From Dugong dugon (lineage: Eukaryota; Chordata; Mammalia; Sirenia; Dugongidae), in contig CM057475.1 in the NCBI GenBank assembly GCA_030035585.1, forward strand, positions 84,027,334 through 84,091,333: a stretch of 64,000 nt of DNA. Direction: 5' to 3'. Below are positions 27,681 to 40,624 of the stretch, piece after piece. The notes beneath the pieces are model-generated. The model ran no database searches. It was not told the DNA's origin and saw only the letters and a list, made by a program, of their open reading frames with translations. The translations under genes and the position numbers were made by a program. Each line of letters opens with the position of its first letter. Positions within the stretch are counted from its first letter, which is position 1.

Positions 27681-28659
27681 ACGACAACAACAAACTCACA
27701 TCTATCAATAATTACAGTGAATGTAAATGGACTCAATGCACCCATAAAGAGATGGACAGTGACAGAATGGATAAGAAAACAGGATCCATCAATATGCTGT
27801 CTATAAGAGACACATCTTAGAAACAAAGACGTGAATTTATTAAAAGTCAAAGGTTGGGAAAAAATATTTCAAGCTAACAACTACCAAAAAAGAGCAGGAG
27901 TGGCAATTCTAATCTCAGATAAAATAGACTTTGAAACAAAATCTACCATAAAAGACAAAGACGGACACTATATAATGAATAAGGGGATGATCCATCATGA
28001 AGACATAACCATAATAAACATCTACGCACCCAATGACAGGGCTCCAAAATACATAAAACAAATTCTAACAACACTGAAAAGAGAAATTGACAGTTCCACA
28101 CTAATAGTAGGAGACTTAAACACACCACTCTCAGTAAAGGACGGAACAACTAAGAAGAAACTCAGCAAAGATACAGAAGACTGACAGGACATAATCAGCC
28201 AACTTGACCTCATAGACTTATATAGAACACTCCATCCAACCACTACAAAGTACACATTCTTTTCCAATGCACATGGAACTTTCTCCAGAATAGACCACAT
28301 CTTAGGCCACAGAGAAATCCTCAACAAGATCCAAAATGTTGAGATAATTCAAAGTATCTTCTCTGACCACAATGCCATCAAGGTAGAAATTAACAATAGA
28401 AAGAGCAAGGAAAAAAAATCAATTACATGGAAACTGAATAATACCCTGCTTACACATCAATGGGTAATAGAAGAAATCAGAGATGGAATCAAAAACTTCC
28501 TAGAATCAAATGAGAATGAAAATACATCGTACCAAAACCTTTGGGACACAGCAAAGGCAGTCCTCAGAGGACAATTTACAGCAATAGATGCACACATCAA
28601 AAAAGAAGAAAGGGACAAAATCAAAACATTAACTACACAACTCAAACAAATAGAAAGAG

Positions 28660-28692
<33 letters not shown>

Positions 28693-31504
28693 GCCCACAG
28701 CCACCAGAAGAAAGGAAATAATAAAGATCAGAGCAGAAATAAATGAAATAGAGAATACAAAAACAATAGAAAGAATCAACAAAACCAAAAGTTGGTTCTT
28801 TGAAAGAATCAACAAAATTGACAAACCACTGGCCAGACTGACAAAAGAAAGACAGCAGAGGACACAAATAACCCAAATAAGAAATGAAATGGGGGACATT
28901 ACAACAGACCCAACTGAAATAAAAAGGATTATAACAGAATATTATGAAAAACTATACTCCAACAAATTTGAAAACCTAGAGGAAATGGATAAATTTCTAG
29001 AAACACACGACCTACCCAAACTACCACAAAGTGATGTTGAAAATCTGAACAGATCCATAACAAGAGAAGAGATTGAAAAATTCCCAACCAAAAAAAGCCC
29101 TGGCCCAGATGCCTTCACTGGAGAATTCTACAAAACATTTACAGAAGAGCTTGTACCAGTACTACTCAAGCTATTTCAGAGCATAGAAGAAGAAGCAACA
29201 GTTCTGAATTCATTCTATGAAGCCAGCATAACACTGATACCAAAACCAGGCAAAGACGTCACAAAAAAGGAAAATTACAGACCAATATCTCTCATGAATA
29301 TAGATGCAAAAATTCTTAACAGAATTCTAGCCAATAGAATTCAGCATCATATCAAAAAAATAATACACCATGACCAAGTAGGATTTATACCAGGTATGCA
29401 AGGATGGTTCAACATTAGAAAATCAATCAACATAGTCCACCACATAAATAAAAGGAAAGAAAAGAATCACATGATCATCTCAGTTGATGCAGAACAGGCA
29501 TTTGAAAAAGTCCAACACCCACTCCTGATAAAAACTCTCAATAAAATAGGCATAGAAAGGAAATTTCTCAACATAATAAAGGGTATCTATGCTAAACCAA
29601 TGGCCAACATTATTCTTAATGGAGAGAGGCTGAAAACATTCCCCGTGAAAACAGGAACAAGACAAGGATGCCCTGTATCACCACTCCTATTTAACATTGT
29701 GCTGGAAGTTCTAGCTAGAGCAATAAGGCAAGAAAAAGAAATAAAGGGCATCCAAACTGGTAATGAAGAAGTTAAACTGTTCCTGTTTGCAGATGATATG
29801 ATACTATACATAGAAAACCCTAAAGACTCCACAAGAGATCTACTGGAACTAGTAGAAAGATTCAGCAGAGTAGCAGAATACAAGATAAACATTCAAAAGT
29901 CAGTTGCATTCCTATACACCAATAAGGAGAATGATGAAAAGGAAATCAGGAAAACAATACCATTTTCAATAGCCCCTAAAAAGATAAAATACTTAGGAAT
30001 AAATCTGACCAGGGATGTAAAAGGCCTATACAAACAAAACTACAAAACACTACTGCATGAAACCCAAAGGGATCTACATAAATGGAAAAACATACCATGC
30101 TCATGGATAGGCAGACTGAACATTGTGAAAATGACAATTCTACCCAAAGCAATTTACAAATACAACACAATCCCGATCCACATACCAACAACATTCTTCA
30201 ATGAGATGGCAAAACTAATCATTAACTTTATATGGAAAGGGAAGAAGCCCCGAATAAGTAAAGCACTACTGAAGAAGAAGAATAAAGTTGGAGGACTCAC
30301 ACTACCTGACTTCAGAACCTACTATACAGCTACAGTAGTCAAAACAGCCTGGTACTGGTACAATGACAGATACACTGGCCAATGGAACAGAATTGAGAAC
30401 CCAGATGTAAATCCATCCACCTACGGTCATCTGATCTTCGACAAGGGCCCAAAGTCCATCAAACGGGGAAAAGACAGTCTTTTTAACAAATGGTGCTGGC
30501 AAAACTGGATATCCATCTGCAAAAAGTGAAACAGGACCCATACCTCACACCGTATACAAAAACTACTTCAAAATGGATCAAAGACCTGAATATAAAGCCT
30601 AAAACTATAAAGTTCTTAGAAGAAAAAATAGGACCAACACTTCAGGCCTTAATACATGGCATCAACAGGATACAAATCAATGCACAAACCCCAATAGATA
30701 AGCTAGATAACTGGGATCTTCTAAAAATCAAACACCTATGCTCTTCAAAAGACTTCACCAAAAGAGTAAAAAGAGAACCTACAGACTGGGAAAAAATTCT
30801 TGGACAGTACAAGTCAGACAAAGGTCTAATCTCCATAATCTTAGAGAAAATCCAACAGCTCTACAACAAAAAGACAAATAATCCTATTAAAAAATGGGCA
30901 AAGGAAATGAACAGAAGCTTCACCAAAGAAGGCGTTCAAGTGGCCAACAGACACATGAGGAAATGCTCAAGATCACTAGCCATTAGAGAATTGCAAATTA
31001 AAACCACAATGAGATAACCATCTCACCCCAGCATTACTGGCATGAATCAAAAACACTGGAAATAACAAATGTTGGAGAGGCTGAGGGGAGATCAGAACTC
31101 TTATGCCCTGCTGGTGGGAATGCAAAATGATACAAGCATTTTGGAAAATGATATGGCGCTTCCTCAGAAAGCCAGAAATATACATACTGTTCGATTCAGC
31201 AATTTCACTCCTAGGAATATATCCTAGAGAAATAAAAGTCTTCACTCGAATAGACATATGCACACCTATGTTCATGGCAGCATTGTTCACAATAGCAAAA
31301 AGATGGAAACAACCTAGATACCCATCAACAGATGAATGGATAAACAAACTATGGTACATACACACATTGGAGTACTACGCAAAGAGAAAGAACAATGATG
31401 AATCTGTGAAACATCTCATAACATGGATGAAACTGGAGGACATTATGCTGAGTGAAATAAGTCAATCACAAAAGGTCAAATATTGTATGAGACCTCTATT
31501 GTAA
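27681..31504 (+). pseudogene. L1 ORF2 (endonuclease-reverse transcriptase), multiple lesions
   Basis: ORF2 encodes the enzyme that nicks DNA and copies L1 RNA. The expected start codon is ACG at 27681. The endonuclease reads VNVNGLNAPIKRW, then TAA at 27804-27806 in place of the Q of QETHL, then INIYAPNDRAP and GDLNTPLS. TGA follows at 28182-28184. A run of 27 A at 28666-28692 shifts the frame. From there a long open stretch to 30529 contains the reverse transcriptase with [13 protein letters not shown] one-base loss near 30525 moves the frame, a one-base gain near 31016 moves it again, and the C terminus ends at 31504 ([32 protein letters not shown]). At least six changes disable it. Confidence 0.88.
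28666..28692. repeat. 27-base A homopolymer inside L1 ORF2
   Basis: The tract lies between the endonuclease and reverse transcriptase parts of ORF2, where lysine and glutamine codons are common. The frame before it differs from the frame after it, so its expansion is part of the frame disruption. Its exact length is sensitive to sequencing error. Confidence 0.9.
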
Positions 31505-32340
31505 AAACCCATGAAAAGTTCACACACAAAATGTAACAATCTTTGCTGGTTACCAGGGATGGGAGGGGTGGGTGGCGAAAATACTAAATAGACAATAGAT
31601 AAGTGGTATCTTGGGTGAAGGGTGAGACAGTACACAATACAGGAGAAACTAGCACAACTTGTACAAGGAAAGGTCACGGAAGCCCCATAGACACATCCAA
31701 ACTCCCTGGGGAGGGACTGAATTGCTGGGCGGAGGGCTGTGGGGACCATGGTCTCAGGGAACATCTAGCTAAATTGGCATGGAACAGCTTATAAAGACAA
31801 TGCTCTACATTCTACCTTGGTGAGTAGTGTCTGGGGTCTTAAAAGCCTTGAGCGGCCATCTAAGATACTCCACTGGTCTCATCCCTTCAGGAGCAAGGGA
31901 GAATGAAGAGAACAGGATACAACGAAAAGATTGGTCCAAAGGACTAATTGTCCACAGCTACCAAGGCCTCCACCGGACTGAGTCCAGTACAGCTAGATGG
32001 TGCCCAGCTACCACCACTGACTGCTCTGACCGGGATCACAACAAAGGGTTCTGAACAGAGCTGGAGAAGGTTGTAGAACATAATTCTAACTCACAAAATA
32101 AAAAAAAAGACCAGATTTACTGGCCTAAAGGAGACTGGAGAAACCCCGAGAGTATGGCCCCCAGACACCCTTTTAGCTCAGTGGTGAAGTTATCTCCGAG
32201 GTTCACCGTTCAGCCTGGGAATGGACAGCCCCGTAAAACCAAATGAGACTAACAAGGTACAGTAGTCCAGTGACAAGGGCCAGAAGGCAGAAGGGGACAA
32301 GGAAGCTGATGATAGGGAACCCAAGGCTGAGTAAGGGTAT

Positions 32341-32670
32341 TGTTGATGTGTTGTGAGATTGTTAACCATTGTCATAGGGCAACATTTGTAGTAACTGTTA
32401 AATGAGAAACTATTTTGCTCTGTAAGCCTTCATCTTAAGTGAGAATAGCAGCACAATTGGAAGAGCGTAGTCAATGTCACTGAACTGTGCATGTAGAAAT
32501 TTTTGAAATGATGTATTTTTGGCTATGTGTATTTTCACCAAAAAAAAAAGTTTGAGAAGTTGGAGGGTTGACATGTTGTGGGGTTGTTAACCAATGTCAT
32601 AAAAGAATATGTGTACTACTGTTTCACGAGATACTATTTGTTCTGTAAGCCTTCACCTGAAGTACAATAA
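32341..32670 (+). repeat. Imperfect tandem duplication in the L1 3' UTR
   Basis: Two related units of about 105 bases occur at 32341-32448 and 32566-32670. Both begin with a GTTGATGTGTTGTG or GTTGACATGTTGTG block, contain GTTAACCA and TGTCATA blocks, and end in TCTGTAAGCCTTCA plus a short tail. The spacing and order suggest duplication within the 3' UTR of this L1 lineage. Confidence 0.8.
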
Positions 32671-32683
32671 AAAAAAAAAAAAT

Positions 32684-33300
32684 CTTCTACTGACCTAAAC
32701 CCACATCTGACAAAGAATAAAATAAAATAAAATAAAATAAAGGAGGAAATGTCGTCAGTAGGAGCATGGAAGACAAAGGAAGAGGAAGGAGGCCTTTGGT
32801 CCCTGTTTGAGAAGTGGGCAGAGAAAGGTGATGGAGTGTGAATTCAGTGCTTTGAGGAGATGATATTCAAGACCCCCTCTAGTCCAGACCACCTGTGCTT
32901 CAGACCTAGGACCGAAGCCCATCCCCTCAGTATCTCGCTCATGTTAATACCTTCAGTCTCCCAGGCTGAACCCCAGAGCAGTCTTTGATTCTTCTCTCCT
33001 CTTACTGCTTTCATGAGTAGTGTTCCCATAGCTCCTCTAGATGACACAATTTCATCTGACATGGGCCCTCCTGGATGGTCAAAGAAGCACACATAGTAAG
33101 CTTGCCTGGTAGTAGCATCGTGTAGTGAAGAACAAAAGTTTCAGGCCGGCCACATGAGGACCTTGGTTCCTCCTTGGTAAATGAGGGACATAAAGATGCT
33201 CCCGTTCATGCCTTGGCCATTCTCTGTTGTGTGTTTGTGTCCACATGTCTGCTTTCTGAGCTCCAGAAGAAGCCTCTGTAACAGGAAACTCCTATGTCTG
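32684..33300. other. Intergenic DNA after the L1
   Basis: A short AAATA microsatellite lies at 32715-32741. The rest is unique-looking DNA with no recognised gene. Confidence 0.5.
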
Positions 33301-33304
33301 CTTT

Positions 33305-34560
33305 TTTTTGTTTTGTTTTCAATAATATTTTACTGTGTTTTTGGTGAAGGTTTACACAGCAAGTTAGGCTCCCATTTGACAATTTCCAGACAAATTATTC
33401 AGTGACATTAGTTACATTTTTCACAATGTGTCAACATTCTCTTTAATTGTGTTCTGTTTGTTCCATTTCCAGGACTCTAGTTTCCCTGCCACCTTATCCT
33501 CTCATCTTTGCCTTACAGTAAATGTTGTCCTTTTGGTCTCACAGAGACGGTTTTTTTAGTAGAGCACCGTTCTTATGGCTAATATCCTTTATTTTGTGTG
33601 TCACTCTGCTATTTCTCTAAAAGCTGATAGTTTCAGTTCAAGGTTTAGGAAGTGTCTCAAGACGATAGTCTCAGGGAGTCCTCTAGTTTCATCTGGTCCA
33701 GTTAGTTTGGCCTTTTTTTTTAAAAGAATTTGAGTTTTGTTCTACATTTTTCTCCCATTCTACCCGGAAACATCTGTTGTGACCAGGGTCAGAATGGTCA
33801 GTGGTGGGAGCCGGGCAGCATCTAGTTCTGGTCTCAAGGTAGTTGACGTGGTGGCTCATGTAGGCTCTCAGCCTTGTAGACTTGTTTTCTCTCTGAGATT
33901 TTGGTTACCTTCTTACTCTTTTGCTCCTGACGAGTAGAGAACAATAGTTGTATCTTAGATGGCCTCTCCCAAGATTTTAAAATCCCAGACAGTACTCACT
34001 TCACTAAGATGCAGAACACGAACTTTGTGAACTATATATTATGCCAATTGACTGAGTTGTCCCATGAGACTATGCTCCTAAGCTTTCAAACCTAGAAAAC
34101 CAACCTCAGAAGGTGTTTGGTTATGTCTGAGGAGTATCTGCAGTTGTGTCTTCAATGAATACATGTGCTTGCCCATACATACCTGTATTTACACATGCGT
34201 ATAGGTACTTCTATCTGTTCCCTTAGATGTGTAAACATATACCTGCCCATATACCTATACGCCTGCACCCATCTATATGTCATCATAGCCTCATTTGTTT
34301 GGTCTTTGCCGGAGTTGTTGCCATATTATATGTGTCAAATTTTTTAGTATGGGCATTCTTTTCTCTTGAGCACTTCTTAGTGATGTCACTTAATTTGGTC
34401 ATGCTGTGCTCGCTAAACCCACATTGTATGCCACTTTTCCCATCACAAAAAATAACAAGTGTCTATGATCTAAAGCGTGCTTCCCCTTCGCCCCCACCCC
34501 ACCTCTCCCTGATAATCACCAGTGAACACTAATCTCTTTATATATATCTATTCTTGTCTT
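33305..34560 (-). mobile_element. Probable L1 3' UTR (afrotherian type)
   Basis: The left edge is T-rich (TTTTTTTTGTTTTGTTTTC), as expected for a reversed poly(A) tail. It leads into a GTGTTTTTGGTGAAGGTTTA block and a series of T-rich stretches without open frames, like the long 3' UTR of afrotherian L1. No ORF2 C terminus could be read at the right end, so the family call is tentative. Confidence 0.45.
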
Positions 34561-34879
34561 CTTATAAAAGAGGAATCATACACTACCTTGTTTCTGCTTT
34601 TATTACCAGGCTGTGAGAGTACTTACTTACCCACGTATCCAGTAGGGCAGCATGTAGTCAGCATTCAACACATTTGCACTGAAATAAACAGTTTCATGTA
34701 AATTTTGTATAGTTGTGGTTATTTCAATGCAATGATTTAAGATTGTGTATACATTGATTTTTATTTTGGGCCAACGCTCTGCTAACATGCTTATTGCCTG
34801 AGTAAAGGGTTACCTGAAACTATTACTGTTTATTATAGTGAGATGTAGACTCTAGTGCACTGAAGCCAACAACTATTGT

Positions 34880-34955
34880 GGGATGTATGTGCATGTAAAC
34901 ACACACATGCACACACATACGTGCACACACATGCATGCACACATGTGCACACACA
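34880..34955. repeat. CA/TG and CATG microsatellite
   Basis: Alternating ACACAC, CATGCA and GCACACA units fill this stretch. Open frames over it on both strands are artefacts of the repeat. Confidence 0.85.
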
Positions 34956-34959
34956 TGCC

Positions 34960-37100
34960 TGGTGTTCTTTCAACATCGTTCTCCTGTGCTGCACACACAC
35001 CCAACATTCTTGGAGATTGTGCCACAAGTCTCTGAATTGGGGTCAGTTGTGGCCCTGGCAGGATTTCTGTGAAGCCAGTACATTACTGGTCCAGGATTCT
35101 AGGCTGAAGGATGCCCCAGGGAGGCTCTCCATAGCAGAAACAGAGCCAGCCCCACTCCAGCTGCAGTTCAATGAGCAGTAGTGGCACAGGACCCGCTGCA
35201 GTGTGGTGCTCTGGGGCCGAAGTGAGAGCCTGGTCTGGTAGGAGCCCCTTGAGGGCCGCTGGGAGAAGAGAAGAGAAGCCCTGCTAGTTCCTGAGAGTCC
35301 TGAAAGATGAAAGCCACAGTATCACTGAAACCAGCATCAAGCTTGGCTGAGTTAGGACAGTCCCTGAGTCCCAAGGCCAGAATCAGAGCCCTAGGAATTC
35401 AGAGACACATCTTCAGCCCTGGCTACCAGCTAGAAGCACCTGGAATTTAACTCAGCACCTGGACCCACTGCAAGCCAGTTAAACCAGACATTGCAGATCT
35501 GGGCCTTGGCAAATTAACAGCTCCCCGCAATCTAATGTGCAGCCAAGGTTGAAAACCCGTCTAGAGCCGGAAAGAAAGACTTTGGTGAGTCGGCCTGCTT
35601 GCTGGGGTCTGGTATAGAGGTGGCAGGGGGCAATGAACTTTCCTCAGAGCGGCCTCTTCTCCTGGGCTCACTTTCCCCACTGGCTGGGCAGCCCCAGGCA
35701 ATGCTCATACAGGAGCCAGCTGCTGTGTCTCTGCTGCCCACTTACTTCTCAGCAACCCAGGGGAGTCCTGTCCCCATGACTCTTGGCTACCAGTAAGTGA
35801 TCCAAGTGGGAGCGTGGGTTACTCTCCATTGTAATCATCATCATCACCATCTGCCCACCATCTGCCAACTGCCGCTAGGCCAGGCTTTACGACCCCACAG
35901 CTCTCCCATCCTTGAAGCAGTGTCTCCTCAGACTGGGCTCAGCCACATCCATCTGTTGTTTACACAGCCTTTGTGTTTGTCTCAGCATTGTGTTTAAGAT
36001 GGAAAGGGAGATGACCTGACCATCCACCAGCAGGAGGCAGTCAGATGAAAGATGGTGATGATGGACTATACTCAGTCATGTAAATGGCCTGGCAGGGGAC
36101 AACTGAGTGACATAGCAGTATATTTTCAATGTTTTAAGTGAAAGAGTAGATTATAAAGTGTATAGATTAAGCTACTTTTGTAAGAAGTATATTTATATTC
36201 ATCCTCCCCATCCTTGAGAAGACTGCCTTCTGCTCCATGTCCTCTGAGCCATCTCCAACCTCTCAAACCGGTATGACTCTTCCTCCAGGGTCCTCAACAA
36301 CATTTGTCCCATTACACCTCTTTTTCCTGGAAAAGGAATTGATGTTTTACTCAATTTTTTTCCCCTTAGTGAGTTTCAGTCAATGTTTTCTGAGTTCACC
36401 AGTGACCTTCAACTCTCAACCAAGTACAAATCAATGCTTTGAGCCTAACTGGTGCAACCCATCTCAAAGTCTGTACCTGCTCTTGCTGCAAAACACAAAT
36501 ATTTACTTATGAAGTACACATTGGCTGGGGTTTGGGAAATCTTACGTTTTCCCATCAATGAGAGTACGATTGTACCATGTTGTCAGGTTCTCAAACACAG
36601 AAACATAGAGTTCTTTTTTAATGTCATGTTTGTTACTAAATCTTGCCAATGTTTCCTTCAGTGGGAACAGAGTCTGAAAGCATTAAATTTGTGCTGTGGA
36701 ATGAAAAATAAACTAGCTAAATATTGGTAACCAGCTTATTCCAAAAAACATTTGGGTTTATTTTAAAGGGAAAATGATAATATGATAATATAGTATAAAT
36801 TAAAGTGGATCAGAGAAGAAATGGAAGGGCAGGGCACAAAACCAAATAAGGAATGAGGCCAGGACCTTGAGCAGCCTCTACACTGCATGATCAGCCACAA
36901 ATATGGCTTTGAGCACCCTGAAAGTGGCCAGTTCAGAATATCCTAAACACTCTGGTCAAAAGAGGCAGCACTGAGTGCCCACCGACTTATCATAGCATAG
37001 TCCCTGCAAGTTTTACTTGGTAGGGGAGGGAAGGAGGAAAGTTTAGTACCTTCTTTGTCTCTTAACCTGATCTTCTGACATTCAGATAAGTAGACTGTCG
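34960..37100. other. Intergenic DNA without a recognised gene
   Basis: Mostly unique-looking sequence, moderately GC-rich at 35040-35990 and AT-rich after 36100. Short frames show no family signature and no plausible splice structure. I see no gene here. Confidence 0.5.
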
Positions 37101-37114
37101 CCGGCTTAAGCTTT

Positions 37115-37305
37115 CACGCCCTTGCCTGAGCCCAAGGGCAAAGATGAACCCCTTCCCAGCTGAACCCTACCTTGACTGAACCCTGAAATCCACCCTCGCT
37201 GAACCCCAAACCCTGCCCCAGCTGAAGCCCAAACTTCACTCTGACTGAAGCCTACCCTGACTGAACCCTGAACCCCACCCTGGCTGAACCCCAAAATCTT
37301 GCTGA
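37115..37305. repeat. Minisatellite with CTGAACCC core
   Basis: About eight diverged copies of a unit of roughly 22-25 bases built around CTGAACCCTGAACCCCACC run through this segment. The open frame on the minus strand is a by-product of the repeat. Confidence 0.8.
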
Positions 37306-37704
37306 CAGATAAGATAAACTGATGGCCATCTTCCCTAATTCTGAAGTGAGTCCAGAGACAGGGAAGTGCCCAGGTTCTCCTTGAAACATGTTTTGAATCT
37401 GCTTCTGTAATGGAGGAATAGACTTCTGAGAGCCAATGTTGTGGCTCAAGTCCACACTCTATCATTTATATCACTTGGTCAAGCTACTTGATCTCTCTAT
37501 TACTAAGACTTGACATCTGCAAGATGACATCGTAACAGTGCCTGCCTTGCAGAATTATTGTGCGCTCAAGCGAGATCACGCAATAAAAGCTCTTAACTTA
37601 GACCCCAAATTTGTCAAAGTTTGGAGCATGGACTCCAGAGGCTGGATCTCTGTTGGCTTTCTTCATGCTGATTTCCCTTTTGGCCAGAATGGCATGGGGC
37701 ACAG

Positions 37705-37850
37705 AAAAACCAAAACCCCCTTTGCCACTGAGTCGATTCCTACTCATAGAACTGCCCCATACAGTTTCCAAGGAGCACCTGGTGGATTCAAACTGCCAAA
37801 CATTTGGTTAGCAGCCATAGCTTTTAACCACTACGCCACCAGGTTTTCCA
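37705..37850 (-). mobile_element. AfroSINE, slightly decayed
   Basis: The left end has AAACCAAAACCCCCTTTGCC and ACTGAGTCGATTCC; the right end has the reversed tRNA-like head (TTTAACCACTACGCCACCAGG). The middle of the tail is shortened compared with the copies at 7553 and 24647. Confidence 0.85.
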
Positions 37851-37859
37851 AAGTAGGTG

Positions 37860-38810
37860 CCAAATAAATATTTGTTGACTAAAGAATTAGTACAAGTAGT
37901 ATTGTCAAGTTTAACCAGAAGCCTGCTTCAGCTGAAATAGGAGCTCAGTTTAGCACTCAGAGAAAGCCCAGCTTGGAGCAAAGATTTTTTTTTCATATGC
38001 TATAAAATAACTATAATAAGGTCGCTCATCATATGGGGTTGTTATTTATAAATCAGCATAGGTGGGATAGTATGTCTCAAAGGTAATGAACAGGTCTTTG
38101 TTTTGGGACATGTGGTCTGTGGGGATGAAGCACCCTGTGAGAGAACACCATCCCATCAGAGACACCCATTATCTTGAAAACATTTCACATTTTGTTATAA
38201 CTTGGGACTCCAAAGATGGCTTGTTTTTTACAAGATGGGAGTAAACATGACAATTTTCTAAGAGACGCTGGTAGAACCCCGGGTAGGTGCCTTTTGCTCT
38301 TGGCACAGGGGCCAGCACAGCCCTTCTGAGCTCTTCTTTCTGCAAGTCATGGCCACTAGCTGTCAGTTTCAACCACTCCTAGTTCAATCTGGAATCAAAC
38401 ACATCATCTCTGGTTAAGAAAACTAGGCTGCACCCACTCAGCTCTCTCCTTTATGTGCTATCAAATGATTGCAAAATAAGTAAATAAGAAGGGTTCAAGA
38501 CACTATCTCTGTGCTTCATCTCTGCCTGAGCATCAGCGACAACAGCCACTAGCCTAGAACCAACCCCAGGACAGCAAGGAGCTGGGCTTTCTGTGATTTC
38601 TCTACAAGATGGTAGCTTGTGTGGGAGCAGCTGTGTCTAAAGCCCAATAAAATTAAATACATATATGTATTCATGTATCTGTCAATGAAGAAGATCTAAG
38701 AGATTATTTAAACAAACCTGTCCTAAGCCAGACAGAAAACCCAGAAGCCGTAAAGGTAGACACATATGATTGCCTTGAAATGTGAAGATTTTATAAACAT
38801 ATACCTTCCT
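37860..38810. other. Intergenic DNA without a recognised gene
   Basis: No known coding region, RNA gene or clear repeat was recognised. No exon 1-6 of the P450 remnant that starts at 39161 could be found here. Confidence 0.45.
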
Positions 38811-38814
38811 GTTT

Positions 38815-39020
38815 TTCACTGACCCTCTACTTTAGCAAGCATGATGTCTTCCTCCAGGGACTACTCCCTCCTGATAATACGTCCAAATTACATAAGATGA
38901 AGTCTCACCATCCTTGCTTCTAAAGAACATTGTGGCTGCACTTCTTCCAAGACAGATTTGTTCATTCTTCTGGCAGTCCATGGTATATTCAATGTTCTTC
39001 ACCAATATCATAATTCAAAG
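38815..39020 (-). mobile_element. RTE-type LINE fragment
   Basis: The fragment shares the CAAGCATGATGTCTTCCTCC and CAGTCCATGGTATATTCAAT blocks with other RTE 3' ends in the window. It lies just before the CYP2C-like exon 7 remnant. Confidence 0.8.
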
Positions 39021-39160
39021 ACACAGTAAATTTATTGAAGGAAATGTTTCCTTTGCTAGTTTGTGGGTTGGGCTAGTTTCTGCAACATTTCAGTCCCACT
39101 GGAGGTGACATTTCCAGGATGCTGGACCTTGCACAAGTGAGGCTACTTTTGTCAATGAAG

Positions 39161-39331
39161 GTAAAGTTCATGAGTAAATCAACAGAGTGATTGGTTAAGA
39201 CAAAGGCCCCTGCATGGGCAACAGGGCCCAGATGTCCTACACAGATACAGAGATACATCAAGCTCATTCCCTCCAACCCGCCTCACGCCGTGATCCTTGA
39301 CACCAAGTTCAGGCAGTTCTTCATTTCTAAG
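39161..39331 (+). pseudogene. CYP2C-like exon 7 remnant
   Basis: 171 bases instead of the usual 188, with AG before and GT after. The K-helix region is compressed: GAGATACATCAAGC remains where EIQRYI would be encoded. Two in-frame stops lie early in the exon (TAA at 39176-39178 and TAA at 39194-39196). The end, TTCATTTCTAAG followed by gt, matches the FISK/LIPK end of CYP2C exon 7. Confidence 0.8.
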
Positions 39332-39837
39332 GTCATGCCTGTCCTTCTCCTTTAATTTTTTTTTTGCTACAACAATTAAGTGCCTGGTTTTTGCATTTTA
39401 ACATTTAACGTTAACATGCAATGACATTTCTATTAGCTCCATTAGCTGGCTGTGTGTTTGTTGCAAACTTTAGGAAACATATTTTGTCTTCTTAAAGGCA
39501 GCTTAGTAATTATGGCCATAAAAAATTTTTTATATGCCAGGAAAGAGTGAGAGAAGAAACACGTAAAACAGACTTTATACTTAATATATTTAATAAGATG
39601 TAAACAGATAATGAGCATTTAATGTGGGAAATCCTTATGTCAATAACAATCTTGATTAAATAAGGATATACGTTCCCTACCACAGTTAAGCCAGTTTCCA
39701 TTAAGTGAAGTTTCTGCTCCATGGCATACTTATATACACAAAGCCTACACACTTCACATGTTTGATACTGATGTCTTGAGGATATTTTAACTTTTTGTGC
39801 TTTTTAAAAAAGTATGTTCATAGCAGGTAGGTATATA

Positions 39838-40065
39838 TTAGGATTCCTCAACCTCAACATTATTGACATTTGGGGCCACATAATTCTCTGTGGTGGTGGA
39901 AGGATGTTCTGTGCATTGTAAGATGTTTAGCAGCATCCCTGACCCCTACCCACTAGATGCCAGGAGCAACCCTCCCACTAGCTGTGAAAACCAAAAATGT
40001 CTCCAGACATTGCCATATGTCCTTTGGTGGGTAAAATTGCCCCTAGTTGAGAACCACTAGTTAAA
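39838..40065 (-). mobile_element. MER5A-like hAT DNA transposon remnant
   Basis: The segment reads CCTCAACCTCAACATTATTG at the left and TTGAGAACCACTAG at the right, with TGTCTCCAGACATTGCC inside, the familiar MER5A wording. It lies in the exon 7-8 interval of the CYP2C-like remnant. Confidence 0.85.
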
Positions 40066-40182
40066 GAGGAAAGCATAACAGGAATTATAAAAAATACAGA
40101 ATTAATTGCAAATAAAACCTCCAGTAGGAATACTTGTGAAATTGAGCGCACAGGAAAAATTAAGAATATTCCAAAGTCTGGA

Positions 40183-40185
<3 letters not shown>

Positions 40186-40208
<23 letters not shown>
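40186..40208. repeat. (AT)n microsatellite
   Basis: A pure AT dinucleotide run directly before the LTR at 40213. Confidence 0.9.
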
Positions 40209-40212
<4 letters not shown>

Positions 40213-40216
<4 letters not shown>

Positions 40217-40624
40217 GGATTAAATTATGTCCCCTCAAAATATGTGTTGTAAATTCCTGCCTCTACGCCTGTGGTTATAATCCCGTTTTGGAATAGGTTG
40301 TCTTTGTTATGCTAATGAGGCACGATTAGTGTAAGGTATATCTTGAGTCAATCTCTTTTGAGATATAAGACTAAACAAGCAAGCAGAGAGAGGGATGGGG
40401 TAAGACAGATGCCAAGACACATGGAGCTCTCCAAGGAAGCAGGAAGCAGAAGCTGAAGAGACAAGGATCTTCTTCCAGAACCAACAGAGAGAGAAAGCCT
40501 TCCCCTGGAGCTGGCACCCTGAATTAATACTTCTAGCCTCCTCAACTGTGAGAAAATAAATTTCTATTTGTTAAAACCACCCATTTGTGGTACTTCTGTT
40601 ACAGCAGCACTAGATAACTAAGAC
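40213..40624 (+). mobile_element. ERVL-MaLR-like solo LTR
   Basis: The start, TATGGATTAAATTATGTCCCC, and the end, CTAGATAACTAAGACA, with GAGAAAATAAATTTC as a poly(A) signal about 70 bases before the end, give the layout of a mammalian MaLR LTR. No internal retroviral sequence is attached. A related LTR lies reversed at 63546. Confidence 0.7.

Larger units (their letters stand above)
25305..32683 (+). mobile_element. Near full-length L1, recent-looking but disabled
   Basis: The element has a 5' UTR-like region (about 25305-26210), ORF1 (26262-27293), a spacer, ORF2 (27681-31504) and a 3' UTR ending in AATAAA plus a run of A at 32668-32683. The exact 5' boundary is uncertain because no target duplication was found. 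Reading frames are recognisable over most of their length with few lesions, so the copy looks younger than the other L1 pieces in the window. It lies directly next to the 5' end of a minus-strand RTE copy. Confidence 0.87.
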
